Of a DNA stretch of 64,000 nt, positions 1-8,161 are shown piece after piece (the stretch's first letter is position 1; each line of letters opens with the position of its first letter). The position numbers and the translations under genes were made by a program. The notes beneath the pieces were generated by a model. The model had not been told where the DNA came from, ran no database searches, and worked only from the letters and a program-made list of their open reading frames with translations. The stretch is from Deltaproteobacteria bacterium (lineage in GTDB: Bacteria; Bdellovibrionota_B; Oligoflexia; Oligoflexales; Bog-1112), in assembly GCA_016186945.1 (NCBI GenBank), contig JACPKR010000032.1:1-64000 (forward strand), read 5' to 3'.

Positions 1-47
1 AAAAATCGAAGGAGGACGTTTCTTTGCTTGTGGGATATTCACATAAC

Positions 48-141
48 AGGGAACCGTCGCTCCCCCAAGGGATTTCTTGGAGGAACCAGCTGCGCAGTTT
101 CCTCCAAACCACCTCCTTGCCCCAAGTGGCTTACGCATTAC
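48..141 (-). repeat. MITE-like element, copy 1 (truncated)
   Basis: Half copy of the window-wide palindromic element. It keeps the GGAGGAACCAGCTGCGCAG core, the CCAAACCACCTCCTTG segment and the terminal repeat ending in GCATTAC. The other half, with its terminal repeat, is missing, so no target duplication can be recognised. Confidence 0.85.
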
Positions 142-243
142 GAAGGGCCGCGGAAATCCCTTTACAAAATAATTAGTATTGGCTATACGCCCTAAACAAG
201 CGCTGGCTCTATACAGTGACTCACTTTTTTTGGGAGACAAACC

Positions 244-411
244 ATGTACACAAACTATTACAGCTTCGGAACTTGGCGTAACGGTTATTGGCGCAATTTT
301 AGCTTTAACTTCACACACCTAGAGGTAACAGTAGAAAAACGAATCAGACAAGTGAGGAATCAAATATCATGGAACAACATACTAAAAAACAAGTCGCACA
401 GGCGGACCTAA
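244..411 (+). CDS. Aromatic-rich short ORF, possible leader peptide
   Basis: A 55-codon ORF starts at ATG 244 behind a GGGAG-type ribosome site and overlaps the start of the following ABC gene in another frame. Ten of its first 23 residues are aromatic (Tyr at 2, 5, 6, 15; Trp at 11, 16; Phe at 8, 19, 21, 23), then the composition becomes ordinary and basic. The downstream operon resembles TrpXYZ-type importers, so a leader that senses charged Trp/Tyr/Phe tRNA, or couples translation to the SBP gene, is plausible. I see no obvious attenuator terminator between it and the ABC gene. It could also be a spurious ORF. The regulatory role is inference. Confidence 0.4.
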   Translation: MYTNYYSFGTWRNGYWRNFSFNFTHLEVTVEKRIRQVRNQISWNNILKNKSHRRT

Positions 412-1412
412 GATCACCCCTTGGGAAGGTCCGCAAACTTTCTTTTCTCTCCATTCTCATCAGCTTACTCAGTTTAAATCCCTTGAAAAGTGAATATGGT
501 TACGCAGCCGAGGCAAAGAAAACGGTTGCGATTACACAAATTGTTGCCCATCCCTCGTTGAATATGGCTAAGGAAGGCATACTCTCAGCACTCAAGCAGA
601 ATGGGTTCGAGGTAGGGAAAAATTTGACTGTACTCAACGAGAGCGCACAGGGTGATATCGCTCAAGCATCAATGATTGCGAAAAAATTTGTGAGTCTCAA
701 ACCGGACGTCATCATCCCCATCTCAACACCTTCCGCTCAGACAGTGCTGAAAGCCGCGCAAGGAAGCAAGATCCCCGTTGTTTTTTCCTCCGTCTCCGAT
801 CCAGTCGCGGCTGGCCTTGTGAAGGATCTGCGGGAGCGGAACGGGGAAATTGTTGGTGTGACGGACACTCCGGCAATTTCTGAAGCGGTTGGGATGATGA
901 AAACTTTGTTGCCCAATCTAAAAAAGTTGGGTCTGCTTTACAATGCTGCGGAGAGCAATTCAGTCAGAGCCATTCAATTGCTAAAAGAACACGTCGGCTC
1001 CAGCCTGACATTGACGGAAGCGACCGTTCCGTCGTCTATGATGCTTGCTGATGCCTTCCGGTCGTTGGTGAACAAGAAAGTTCAAGCGATCTTTATCCCT
1101 ATGGACAATACTGTAAATTCAGCAATAACTCAGATCATCAAACTTGCTTTGGAAAACAGCATCCCACTTTTCTCTTGTGATCCCATCAACGTGGAGATGG
1201 GAGCTTTCGCCTGTTTCGGTTCCTCGCAGTTTTCAGTAGGAGAAAAAACAGGGGCACTTGTGGCGCGTATACTCAAGGGAGAGAAACTGGAAAATCTCCG
1301 AGTCGAAACTCCTGACCATGCAACAGTTTTCGTGAATCGAAGCACAGCAAAAAAGCTAGGAATTCAGATCCCCTCTCTCTTTAAAGGCGAAAAAATTCAG
1401 TATTACGACTAA
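369..1412 (+). CDS. ABC transporter substrate-binding protein (TrpX-like, COG2984 type)
   Basis: Periplasmic solute-binding protein of the ABC family whose permease and ATPase follow directly. The N-terminus is basic, then has a hydrophobic segment at about residues 24-40 and a likely signal-peptidase site near the Tyr-Ala-Ala at about 45-47. The mature part has the family pattern: ITQIVAHPSL near its start, then PDVIIPISTPSAQ and VFSSVSDPVAAGLV. Length of 347 residues is normal. The start at 369 has a GAGGAAT ribosome site. In Firmicutes this family is linked to tryptophan uptake (TrpXYZ). The substrate here is unknown, though the aromatic-rich ORF just upstream fits an aromatic amino acid. 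Confidence 0.88.
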   Translation: MEQHTKKQVAQADLRSPLGKVRKLSFLSILISLLSLNPLKSEYGYAAEAKKTVAITQIVAHPSLNMAKEGILSALKQNGFEVGKNLTVLNESAQGDIAQASMIAKKFVSLKPDVIIPISTPSAQTVLKAAQGSKIPVVFSSVSDPVAAGLVKDLRERNGEIVGVTDTPAISEAVGMMKTLLPNLKKLGLLYNAAESNSVRAIQLLKEHVGSSLTLTEATVPSSMMLADAFRSLVNKKVQAIFIPMDNTVNSAITQIIKLALENSIPLFSCDPINVEMGAFACFGSSQFSVGEKTGALVARILKGEKLENLRVETPDHATVFVNRSTAKKLGIQIPSLFKGEKIQYYD

Positions 1413-1450
1413 CAGACTCGCTTTTAATGTGACAAAAGCTTTTGGGAGGG

Positions 1451-2305
1451 ATGATGAATTCTCTACAACTATTGGGGGCCTTGGAACTCGGCCTTATTTA
1501 TGCACTCGTCGCCCTTGGCGTGTATATTACATTTCGCATTGTGGATTTCGCCGACCTTACCGTTGACGGAAGTTTTCCGCTTGGCGCTGCAGTAGCTGCA
1601 ACCTTGCTCGTTAAGGGATATCATCCCGTGCTGGCAACACTTTGTGCGACCGCGGCCGGTTCTTTGGCAGGAAGCCTGACCGCCTATCTACATACGCAGT
1701 GGAACATTCTGGCCTTACTGTCTGGTATTCTCGTCATGATTTCCATGTACTCGATCAATTTGCGCATTATGGATAGGCCTAATATAACGCTTCTGAATGA
1801 GACGACGTTGTTCAACAATACGTCGGTAGTTTGGTTTCTCGCCTTGATTGTTTCCTTGGTGTTGATCGGTTTGACTCGGTTTTTCTCGTCGGAATTTGGA
1901 CTCGCTATGCGGGGGGCGGGAGAAAATGCACAGGCAAGTGCTGCCTTCGGAATCTCAGTTGCGAAAATGAAACTTGTTGCTTTGGCGCTCAGCAATGCCC
2001 TCGTAGCACTTGCCGGTTCTCTTTTTGCCCAGTCACAGAGTTTTGCTGACATCTCGATGGGAAACGGCACCGTCATTGGAGGGCTTGCCGCTGTTATCGT
2101 CGGGGAAACTCTATTGAGACCTAAGCATATTGCCGGGCGCCTCCTGGTGTGCATCGTCGGCTCCATCGTTTATCGTTTGGCCGTCGTTTTTGCGCTTAAC
2201 ATTCCAGACATTGGCTTAAGAGCTTCCGATCTCAACCTGATAACGGCAAGTTTGGTGGCAGTGACCTTGTTGTTGGCAAAAAGGCGGAAGAAAGGTTTGT
2301 CATGA
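1451..2305 (+). CDS. ABC transporter permease (TrpY-like, COG4120 type)
   Basis: Inner-membrane permease of the same importer. It has about eight hydrophobic segments and the LIYALVALGVYITFRIVDFADLT start typical of branched-chain/TrpY-like permeases (quoted in part: GVYITFRIVDFADLT). I place the start at ATG 1451, or the adjacent ATG 1454, because both sit on a GGGAGGG ribosome site; the upstream TTG is less likely. It lies 38 bp after the binding protein and overlaps the ATPase gene by 4 bp, so the three are one operon. Confidence 0.88.
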   Translation: MMNSLQLLGALELGLIYALVALGVYITFRIVDFADLTVDGSFPLGAAVAATLLVKGYHPVLATLCATAAGSLAGSLTAYLHTQWNILALLSGILVMISMYSINLRIMDRPNITLLNETTLFNNTSVVWFLALIVSLVLIGLTRFFSSEFGLAMRGAGENAQASAAFGISVAKMKLVALALSNALVALAGSLFAQSQSFADISMGNGTVIGGLAAVIVGETLLRPKHIAGRLLVCIVGSIVYRLAVVFALNIPDIGLRASDLNLITASLVAVTLLLAKRRKKGLS

Positions 2306-3060
2306 TGCCTATGATCGAACTACAAAATGTTCATGTCGTTTTCAATCAAGGGACTCATTTAGAAAACCACGTCTTGAGGGGACTCGATCTTAAACTTGAT
2401 GAGGGCGAATTCGTCACTGTGATCGGCAGCAATGGAGCAGGTAAGTCGACCTTGATGAACGTTCTGACTGGTGAGATACAAGTGAGTTCGGGAGATTTTT
2501 TTCTGGATGGGAACTCACTCATCGAACTGGCGCCAGAACAAAGATCAAAAAAGATCGCGCGGATTTTTCAAAATCCTCTTCTTGGAACATTCGCTAACCT
2601 AACTATCGAAGAAAACCTATCACTTGCGTTACGACGAGGCTGTCGACGTGGTCGTCGCCTGGCTCTTGATAAGAAGCGGCGTGGGGAATTCAAGCAAGCC
2701 CTTGCCAAGCTCGATATCGGCTTGGAAAACCGACTCCAGGACAGGGTTGCTTTGCTCTCTGGTGGCCAGCGCCAAGCCCTGAGCTTGATTATGGCAACGA
2801 TGCAAGAGGCAAAACTCCTGTTACTAGACGAGCCAACTGCTGCTTTGGATCCCAAGATGGCAAAAACAGTGCTCAGTCTGACAAAACGTATCGTAGAAGA
2901 AAAACATCTGACGACACTCATGATTACACACAGCATGTCGCAAGCTTTGGAATACGGGAACAGAACTCTTCTGCTGCATCAGGGAAGAATTGAGAAGGAC
3001 ATTATGGGCACCGAACGTAGGCGACTCGCAGTTGAAGACATGCTGAGCTACTTTGTTTAG
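2302..3060 (+). CDS. ABC transporter ATP-binding protein (COG1101 type)
   Basis: Cytoplasmic ATPase of the importer, 252 residues. Visible motifs are Walker A GSNGAGKST at about 43-51, the signature LLSGGQRQALS, Walker B LLLLDEPTAALDP, and the switch histidine in MITHSMSQ. Translation is coupled to the permease by a 4-bp ATGA overlap. It closes the operon; the next sequence is the broken abiEi copy. Confidence 0.92.
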   Translation: MMPMIELQNVHVVFNQGTHLENHVLRGLDLKLDEGEFVTVIGSNGAGKSTLMNVLTGEIQVSSGDFFLDGNSLIELAPEQRSKKIARIFQNPLLGTFANLTIEENLSLALRRGCRRGRRLALDKKRRGEFKQALAKLDIGLENRLQDRVALLSGGQRQALSLIMATMQEAKLLLLDEPTAALDPKMAKTVLSLTKRIVEEKHLTTLMITHSMSQALEYGNRTLLLHQGRIEKDIMGTERRRLAVEDMLSYFV

Positions 3061-3189
3061 ATCGCCTCAATTTTCCTATCAAAAAACCGAAGAGACCGAC
3101 ATGGAGGATTGACTCCGATGAGCATAGGACGAATTTGTATAACGCTCACGATCCCTTTGTTGGCATTGCTGGCGCGCTTCCCATCCTGC

Positions 3190-3725
3190 GCTAGGGATTT
3201 CCGAACCGGCGATGCTATTGCTGCCGGTGTTTCCCAGCCAACCCTATCGCGCCTTGCCGCTGTAGGAACAATCACCCGCCTTGAGTATGGCCTCTATTCG
3301 CACCCCGCTGTTGACCTTGATCTTTCCGAGTTGGACTTTGCAATCGCTTGCACCTGACTCGGGGAGCAATCCATTATAGGAGGTCTCACGGCTTTGTTCC
3401 GACACGGATTGCCCCCACAGGTGCCCGATCGTACCTGGGTGATGGTTCCCCCCTCTGTTCGGTCAACCCGGAAGCTCTACCGCATCCTGCGCACCGCGAA
3501 CGATCCCACCGTTGGCGTTGAAGACCACCGGACTTATCGAATAGCTGGGATCGAACGGAGCGTTGTCGAAGCCTTGCAGTATGCGACTAAGATCGGTCTG
3601 CAAACGGCAATCTCAGCAACGCGAAGAGCAATCGCTGAGGGCTTAACGACAGAGAAGAAGCAAGAAGCTCTACGCTATGGCGAAAAAACTCGATGCGGAG
3701 AACGCTTGGCTTATTGCCAAACTCT
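3190..3725 (+). pseudogene. Broken copy of abiEi (type IV antitoxin)
   Basis: From about 3196 the DNA is nearly identical to the intact abiEi at 4880-5476. The copy lacks the first ~20 codons, carries a CGA to TGA nonsense change at 3355-3357, and has a 7-bp duplication near 3660 that shifts the frame. The following C-terminal codons are then lost. Both surviving pieces still read as antitoxin: the winged-helix part (GDAIAAGVSQPTLSRLAA) and the part with VPPSVRSTRKLYRILRTAND. No abiEii follows. It looks like a recent segmental duplication that has decayed. Confidence 0.88.
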
Positions 3726-4431
3726 AAACTCCTCCTCCAATTGGCGCCACTATTGCCGGTCTCCTTTGATTTCTGACAATTAGCAAAGCGGCTATGCCAC
3801 CCAGAATCAACGCAGACGAAGAAGTGCTTACAATCGTAAAAACTTTTTCCTTGTTCGTGAGAGAGGAGTTGGAAATGAACGGTGTCAAATTAGAAGGGTG
3901 ATTGGGAACATCTAAATTTCCCACATAATACCAACGCATTATGGAAGAAGCACCTTGGAAAAGAGTTAAGCCGCCAAAGACACCAGCGGGCACCAAAAGG
4001 ATTCTTGGAAGAGTAAAGCCTTCCGCAAGGCCTGCCGCTGCTTCCGCAGCAGGGAGGCCATAAACGATTGCAGCACCCCCTGCGGTTGGCCCTGCCAAGA
4101 ATGCAAGCAATCCCACCCACCAAGAATTCGATGCCCAGTTTTTGGCATTCGTTGTTGATGCTGCAATTTTCGCGACAGCAGAGGTGCAGGGTTGGTTAGT
4201 GCAAGTTGTTTTCTTCTCCAACTCATCTTTCAGGTGTCCCAATTGACTTTCAGCATCCGCAGACTCTAGTGAGTTCGACAATCCGACGAAGGTTAACCCC
4301 AACACCGCGCCTCCCCAGCAAACGACAAACACTTTCGCAGATCGCCCCCCCCCTTGTGCGGATGCGGAAGCATTATAAAGACTTAAACCCATGGTAAGTA
4401 GGAAAATCGATAGTATCCGCTTGATTTTCAT
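3724..4431 (-). CDS. Secreted/membrane hypothetical protein
   Basis: Unrecognised 235-residue protein. It begins with a good signal peptide (MKIKRILSIFLLTMGLSLYN, then ASASAQ). After that come a hydrophobic segment at about 34-52, a stretch with two Cys (TCTNQPC), a hydrophobic Gly/Ala-rich region at about 105-165, and a final transmembrane segment followed by an Arg-rich end. Its 3' end abuts the abiEi pseudogene. It lies between the two abiEi copies and may be cargo of the same element. No function can be assigned. Confidence 0.6.
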   Translation of the reverse strand: MKIKRILSIFLLTMGLSLYNASASAQGGGRSAKVFVVCWGGAVLGLTFVGLSNSLESADAESQLGHLKDELEKKTTCTNQPCTSAVAKIAASTTNAKNWASNSWWVGLLAFLAGPTAGGAAIVYGLPAAEAAAGLAEGFTLPRILLVPAGVFGGLTLFQGASSIMRWYYVGNLDVPNHPSNLTPFISNSSLTNKEKVFTIVSTSSSALILGGIAALLIVRNQRRPAIVAPIGGGV

Positions 4432-4483
4432 CTGCTAATCCTTCTTGATAATTGACGAAATATTTTTCGCTCAGGATTTGTAA

Positions 4484-4794
4484 CGGAAAAAAATATCACT
4501 GTCACCATCGGTTTCAAAGGCTTCGTTGATTGTCAGGGAAGTCATTGCTCGAAATGCCACGAAGATAGAGCCAAGGGACCAGTTCTTCAACACTCTTGGT
4601 TCTCTTGAGGATGTTCTCAAGTCTTTAGAAGATTTAGAAGAAAGGAACCTTTCATGAATAAGCAAATCTACTTAGCCAACATCCCCCTCCGGACCTCCTC
4701 TCCCTGGAGAAGGCGAAAAAAACTCCGGTTAGTCGTGATTGGCTTGGGGCACTTGTTGGCAGATTTGGCGAAGGAGTTGGAGGCGTCGAGATAG
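4484..4794 (+). other. Gene remnants between the two abiEi copies
   Basis: The only coding signal I can see on the plus strand is two short reading frames joined by an ATGA overlap at 4654-4657. The first has no clear start and ends in FNTLGSLEDVLKSLEDLEER-type helical sequence. The second is a 46-residue basic ORF (4654-4794). They read like ends of decayed genes. The 64-residue minus-strand ORF here is probably their shadow. I do not recognise either piece. Confidence 0.3.
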
Positions 4795-4815
4795 AGAGTA
4801 TCCAGCAGCTAGGGG

Positions 4816-4861
4816 TTGAATGAGTTTTACCGAAATTGTATAATAATGGTAAATCTCATTC
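4816..4861 (+). promoter_or_regulatory. abiE promoter with palindromic operator
   Basis: A near-consensus sigma-70 promoter, TTGAAT (4816-4821), 17-bp spacer, TATAAT (4839-4844). It is straddled by a 14-bp inverted repeat: GAATGAGTTTTACC (4818-4831) and GGTAAATCTCATTC (4848-4861), 13 of 14 positions matching. AbiEi antitoxins are known to autorepress by binding inverted repeats at their promoter, and this layout fits that. Confidence 0.75.
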
Positions 4862-4879
4862 ACTTAGCGATAAGAGTCT

Positions 4880-5476
4880 ATGACTAAAGGACAAAAACAA
4901 ACAAAACCAGTCACAGAGATCCTTAAAGGTCTTGGCATCTTCAGAACAGGCGATGCTATTGCCGCCGGAGTTTCTCAGCCAACCCTATCGCGTCTTGCCG
5001 CTTCTGGAACAATCACCCGCCTTGAGTATGGCCTCTATTCGCACCCCGCTGCTGACCTTGATCTTTCTGAGTTGGACTTTGCGATCGCTTGCGCACGACT
5101 GGGGGCGCAATCTGTTATCGGTGGCCTCACGGCTTTGTTCCGACATGGGTTGATCACACAAGTACCCGACCGCATCTGGGTGATGGTTCCCCCCTCTGTT
5201 CGGTCAACTCGCAAGCTGTACCGTATCCTGCGCACAGCGAACGATCCAAATGTTGGTATAGAGGATCACAAGACCTATCGCATTACCGGAATCGAACGGA
5301 GCGTGATCGAAGCCTTGCAGTACGCAACCAAGATCGGTCTGCAAACGGCAATCTCAGCAACGCGAAGAGCAATCGCTGAGGGCTTAACGACAGAGAAGAA
5401 GCTCTACGCTATGGCGAAAAAACTCGATGCGGAGAACGCATTTACCAAACACTGGGAGGCGATCGTAGCCGAATGA
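4880..5476 (+). CDS. abiEi: AbiEi antitoxin / autorepressor (type IV TA)
   Basis: Antitoxin of the AbiE abortive-infection system, 198 residues. The N-terminal winged helix-turn-helix is at about 20-60 (GDAIAAGVSQPTLSRLAA, then TRLEYGLYSHP). The C-terminal AbiEi domain follows, with IGGLTALFRHGL and PPSVRSTRKLYRIL. Type IV antitoxins counter the toxin without binding it and repress their own promoter. The gene overlaps abiEii by 4 bp. A decayed near-identical copy lies 1.7 kb upstream. Confidence 0.9.
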   Translation: MTKGQKQTKPVTEILKGLGIFRTGDAIAAGVSQPTLSRLAASGTITRLEYGLYSHPAADLDLSELDFAIACARLGAQSVIGGLTALFRHGLITQVPDRIWVMVPPSVRSTRKLYRILRTANDPNVGIEDHKTYRITGIERSVIEALQYATKIGLQTAISATRRAIAEGLTTEKKLYAMAKKLDAENAFTKHWEAIVAE

Positions 5477-6312
5477 CCACCAACAAGGCCCTTACTCAAT
5501 CCATTACAGCTAAACTTTCCCAGCTCGCCCGAACTCAGGATAAACCCTACGACCAGCTGCTCACCATTTTTCTGCTTGAGCGCGCAGTCGCTCGCCTAGT
5601 CGCCGACTCCACTCTTGCTCGTTGCCTAATCTTCAAAGGCGGCTATGTCAGCGTTCGGGTCTACGACTCTCCCCGGTTCACCACAGACATCGATGCAGTG
5701 CTCCATGGGCTCGATCAGACTAGCGCAGTGGAAAAAATCCGCGAACAAATGGCGTTGCCTTTCGGCGATGGTGCTTGGTTCCGTTACGAGAAAGAACAGA
5801 ACCTTGTTACTCAGAGCGAATACGGTGGCTGGCGTCTTGTCTTTCGCGGTGGTCTAGGCGACCCACCAGAGAAACTCCATCGCGCTCAGATCATTGACAT
5901 CGACATCGGGACAGGTGATCCCGTTGCGCCTGCTCCACGTTTGGTTGAAACTGAATCGCTAGTCGGAAGCAGTAGCCTCTCGTGGCAGGTGTATCCGATA
6001 GAAACGATTCTTGCTGAGAAGCTGCATACGCTTGTTGCCAGGGGTTCTGCCAACTCACGCGCTCGTGATGTGTACGATATCGGCCTGCTCTTACCACGCG
6101 CTGATTCTGAGACTTTGCGAACAGCACTGCAAGCTACCTTCACTTATCGGGGCGATCTCTTACCGAAGGTGATCGCTGATGTTTTGCGGTCTATGGATAC
6201 GGCCCTTCTTGAGAAAGGATGGCACAGTGCTACTAGCCATATTTCAGGGGTCGGAAGATTCAATGCGATTTGGCATGAGTTGGTTGTGAATCTTAGGCAC
6301 AAGGGATTCTAG
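5473..6312 (+). CDS. abiEii: AbiEii nucleotidyltransferase toxin
   Basis: Toxin of the AbiE pair, 279 residues, of the DNA-polymerase-beta-like nucleotidyltransferase family. Seen motifs: FKGG at about 56-59 followed by RFTTDID, the G-G-x(n)-D-x-D catalytic pattern; then IDIDIG, an ILAEKLHTLVARG segment, and RARDVYDIGLL, as in other AbiEii/MenA-like proteins. It starts inside the abiEi stop codon. Family members modify tRNA or nucleotides and arrest growth during phage infection. Its 3' end overlaps a convergent ORF by about 70 bp. Confidence 0.9.
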   Translation: MTTNKALTQSITAKLSQLARTQDKPYDQLLTIFLLERAVARLVADSTLARCLIFKGGYVSVRVYDSPRFTTDIDAVLHGLDQTSAVEKIREQMALPFGDGAWFRYEKEQNLVTQSEYGGWRLVFRGGLGDPPEKLHRAQIIDIDIGTGDPVAPAPRLVETESLVGSSSLSWQVYPIETILAEKLHTLVARGSANSRARDVYDIGLLLPRADSETLRTALQATFTYRGDLLPKVIADVLRSMDTALLEKGWHSATSHISGVGRFNAIWHELVVNLRHKGF

Positions 6313-6612
6313 CGAGCGGAAGGCCAATGTTTTGGCAGGAGGCGATTTTTTGATCGAGTCTTCTCCCTTCAAGAAAGAGACCAGATCGCGAACTCTATCC
6401 GAGCGACTACCCATTTGCTTGGCAATTTTCCCTGCGAGAATCTCTCCAACTGTATCCTCGAGGCTTTCAAACTCCGAAAGGGATCTTTGTAAGTGGGGAC
6501 AATTGAGTGGGTCGACACCCACGCTCTGACTAAACCAGGCTTCTATACCTTCAAGCGCTTTCTCTGTGCGCAAAGTGACCTTAATGTGCACCATACACTC
6601 TTCGCCTTTCAT
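6244..6612 (-). CDS. Hypothetical protein convergent with abiEii
   Basis: A 122-residue ORF from ATG 6612 (MKGEECMVHIKVTLRTEKAL). It looks helical and charged, with no signal peptide or transmembrane segment, and I do not recognise it. It overlaps the 3' end of abiEii by 69 bp on the other strand. Its reading frame gives natural-looking composition, so I keep it as a possible gene of the element. Confidence 0.45.
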   Translation of the reverse strand: MKGEECMVHIKVTLRTEKALEGIEAWFSQSVGVDPLNCPHLQRSLSEFESLEDTVGEILAGKIAKQMGSRSDRVRDLVSFLKGEDSIKKSPPAKTLAFRSLESLVPKIHNQLMPNRIESSDP

Positions 6613-6657
6613 GATTCCATACTTCCTTAACCCACTAACCATTTAAGGATTTATGAC

Positions 6658-6873
6658 ATGAACGATCATCTTTATCGATCAGAAAACTGGCAGTTAAGGT
6701 TCCGACAGTACTTGAGCGTGGCCATCATCAAGGCTGGGTCAAAATCAAAATTGGCGCGAGAAATTGGAGTTGATTACAGCACGATTCTCTCTTGGTTCCG
6801 TGGTGCAATTCCGCAAGACAAAAATATTCGCAAAATTGAGCGATACGCTGCCAGATGGCAGCGTGGAACGTAA
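6658..6873 (+). CDS. Small HTH protein
   Basis: A 71-residue ORF. Residues about 30-60 (KSKLAREIGVDYSTILSWFR) have the spacing of a Cro/C1-type helix-turn-helix. The last ~13 codons run out of frame through the start of the primase remnant, so the natural C-terminus may be lost. It may be a regulator of the decayed element. Confidence 0.5.
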   Translation: MNDHLYRSENWQLRFRQYLSVAIIKAGSKSKLAREIGVDYSTILSWFRGAIPQDKNIRKIERYAARWQRGT

Positions 6874-7735
6874 TGAATATGTGGCACGCAATCCCAAGCG
6901 CAATGATCGGAATCTTGGCTCATTTAGGATCAATCTTAATACTGGCAAGTGGGCGGATTTTGCTATTGAGCATCGAGGTGGAGACCTCATCTCGCTCTAT
7001 GCCTACTTAAACGGTCTAAGCCAGATCGAGGCAGCCGTAGCTCTAGATAATTTGCTGGATGAGGGATACTAACCATGAAAAATAACAAAGCCCCCGAGCA
7101 ATGGGAGCCCCTGCTAGATGCACCGTTAATTGTAGCGCCTACACATGGATATCTACATAAAAAATACGGGCCTCCTGTTCTGATACACCCTTACCATTTC
7201 ATTGAGGGGCGCCAAATGAACTATGTTCGCTGTCGATATAAAGCCCCGGATAAACTGGTGGAAAGGAATACCTCCCCTGGACCTATGGCCGACGATTTGG
7301 CCGAGAAGATTGGCATTGTAAAGGCCCGCTTGAGCCAACTCCTCTCTACGGTCTTAACAGACTTGCGGTTCGACCTAACGACCCTGTCCTGGCTATAGAA
7401 GGAGAAAACCGCAATCGGTGCCGGGGAGTTATTTCCAGATTTCATCCCGATTACCTCTGGCGGAGCCACTTCTGCAAAAAAAGCAGACTGGTCCCCTCTA
7501 ACAGACCGCGATGTTACCGTGTGGCATGATCATGACGAGCCTGGATTCAAATACCGCGACTCAGTGGTAAAGGCACTTCTATCGATCGCTAGATCAATCA
7601 AAATTGTTTCAATACCTTCCGAGTTTCCCGAAAAATGGGACCTTGCCGACGATCCTCCTGCTGGCTGGAATACTTTGGAGTTGAGAAAGTTACTGCAAAA
7701 CGCGACGCCTCCTGACCTCCAACATCAGAAGAAAC
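6850..7735 (+). pseudogene. Decayed plasmid/phage-type DNA primase with Toprim domain
   Basis: Pieces of one primase lie in successive frames. The first (to 7072) carries GSFRINLNTGKWADFA and GGDLISLYAYLNGLSQIEAA, typical of plasmid primases. A stop and new start at 7072/7075 begin a second piece. Frame changes are needed near 7330 to read YGLNRLAVRPNDPVLAIEGE, and near 7408 to continue the Toprim core (TSGGATSAKKADWSPL, VTVWHDHDEPG). So it has at least two or three frameshifts and a missing N-terminus and is not functional. Confidence 0.75.
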
Positions 7736-7750
7736 AAGAAGAGGAACAAT

Positions 7751-8161
7751 TGGTGGCAGCAGTGGCCCAACGCCAACATCGGTATTGTGACAGGACAGGT
7801 ATCCAATCTTGTCGTAATCGACATTGACCCACGACATAAGGGAGAGACGTCTTGGAAACAATTCACCCGTACTCTTGTGCTCAAAACGACTTTGGAAGTG
7901 AAAACCGGCGGAGGTGGTACCCATCTTTACTACAAAATGCCACAGACTCACATTACGAATAGAACAAATCTCCTACCGGGTGTGGATGTACGAGCCAGCG
8001 GCGGATATATCGTTGCCCCAGGGTCCCTTCACCAATCAGGCCTATTTTACGAATGGGCCAATGATGTTGAAATTGCCGAGTTACCAGAGGCTTTCCCAAA
8101 ACTAAATCATACCAATCGATTCGTAAAAATCGCGAGGATTACGAGGAAGATATGTATCTGA
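7751..8161 (+). pseudogene. Prim-pol (bifunctional primase/polymerase) N-terminal fragment
   Basis: An open frame without its own start (WWQQWPNANIGIVTGQ, then VVIDIDPRHKG) matches the N-terminal half of the PF09250-type prim-pol domain. It includes the IDID metal-binding motif, EVKTGGGGTHLYY, and GVDVRASGGYIVAPGS. The sequence breaks near 8117 and reads straight into the integrase region, so it is only a fragment. Prim-pol modules are replication genes of plasmids and integrative elements. Confidence 0.72.

Noticed and set aside
181-368. T-box riboswitch upstream of the TrpXYZ-like operon
   Set aside because: No T-box consensus and no terminator/antiterminator pair; only the aromatic-rich ORF is seen.
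1684-2166. Long minus-strand ORF inside the permease gene
   Set aside because: Fully covered by a clear ABC permease on the other strand; composition is that of a shadow frame.
4471-4665. 64-codon minus-strand ORF
   Set aside because: The plus strand over the same bases has better coding character with an ATGA overlap; neither is recognised, but the minus frame looks like a shadow.
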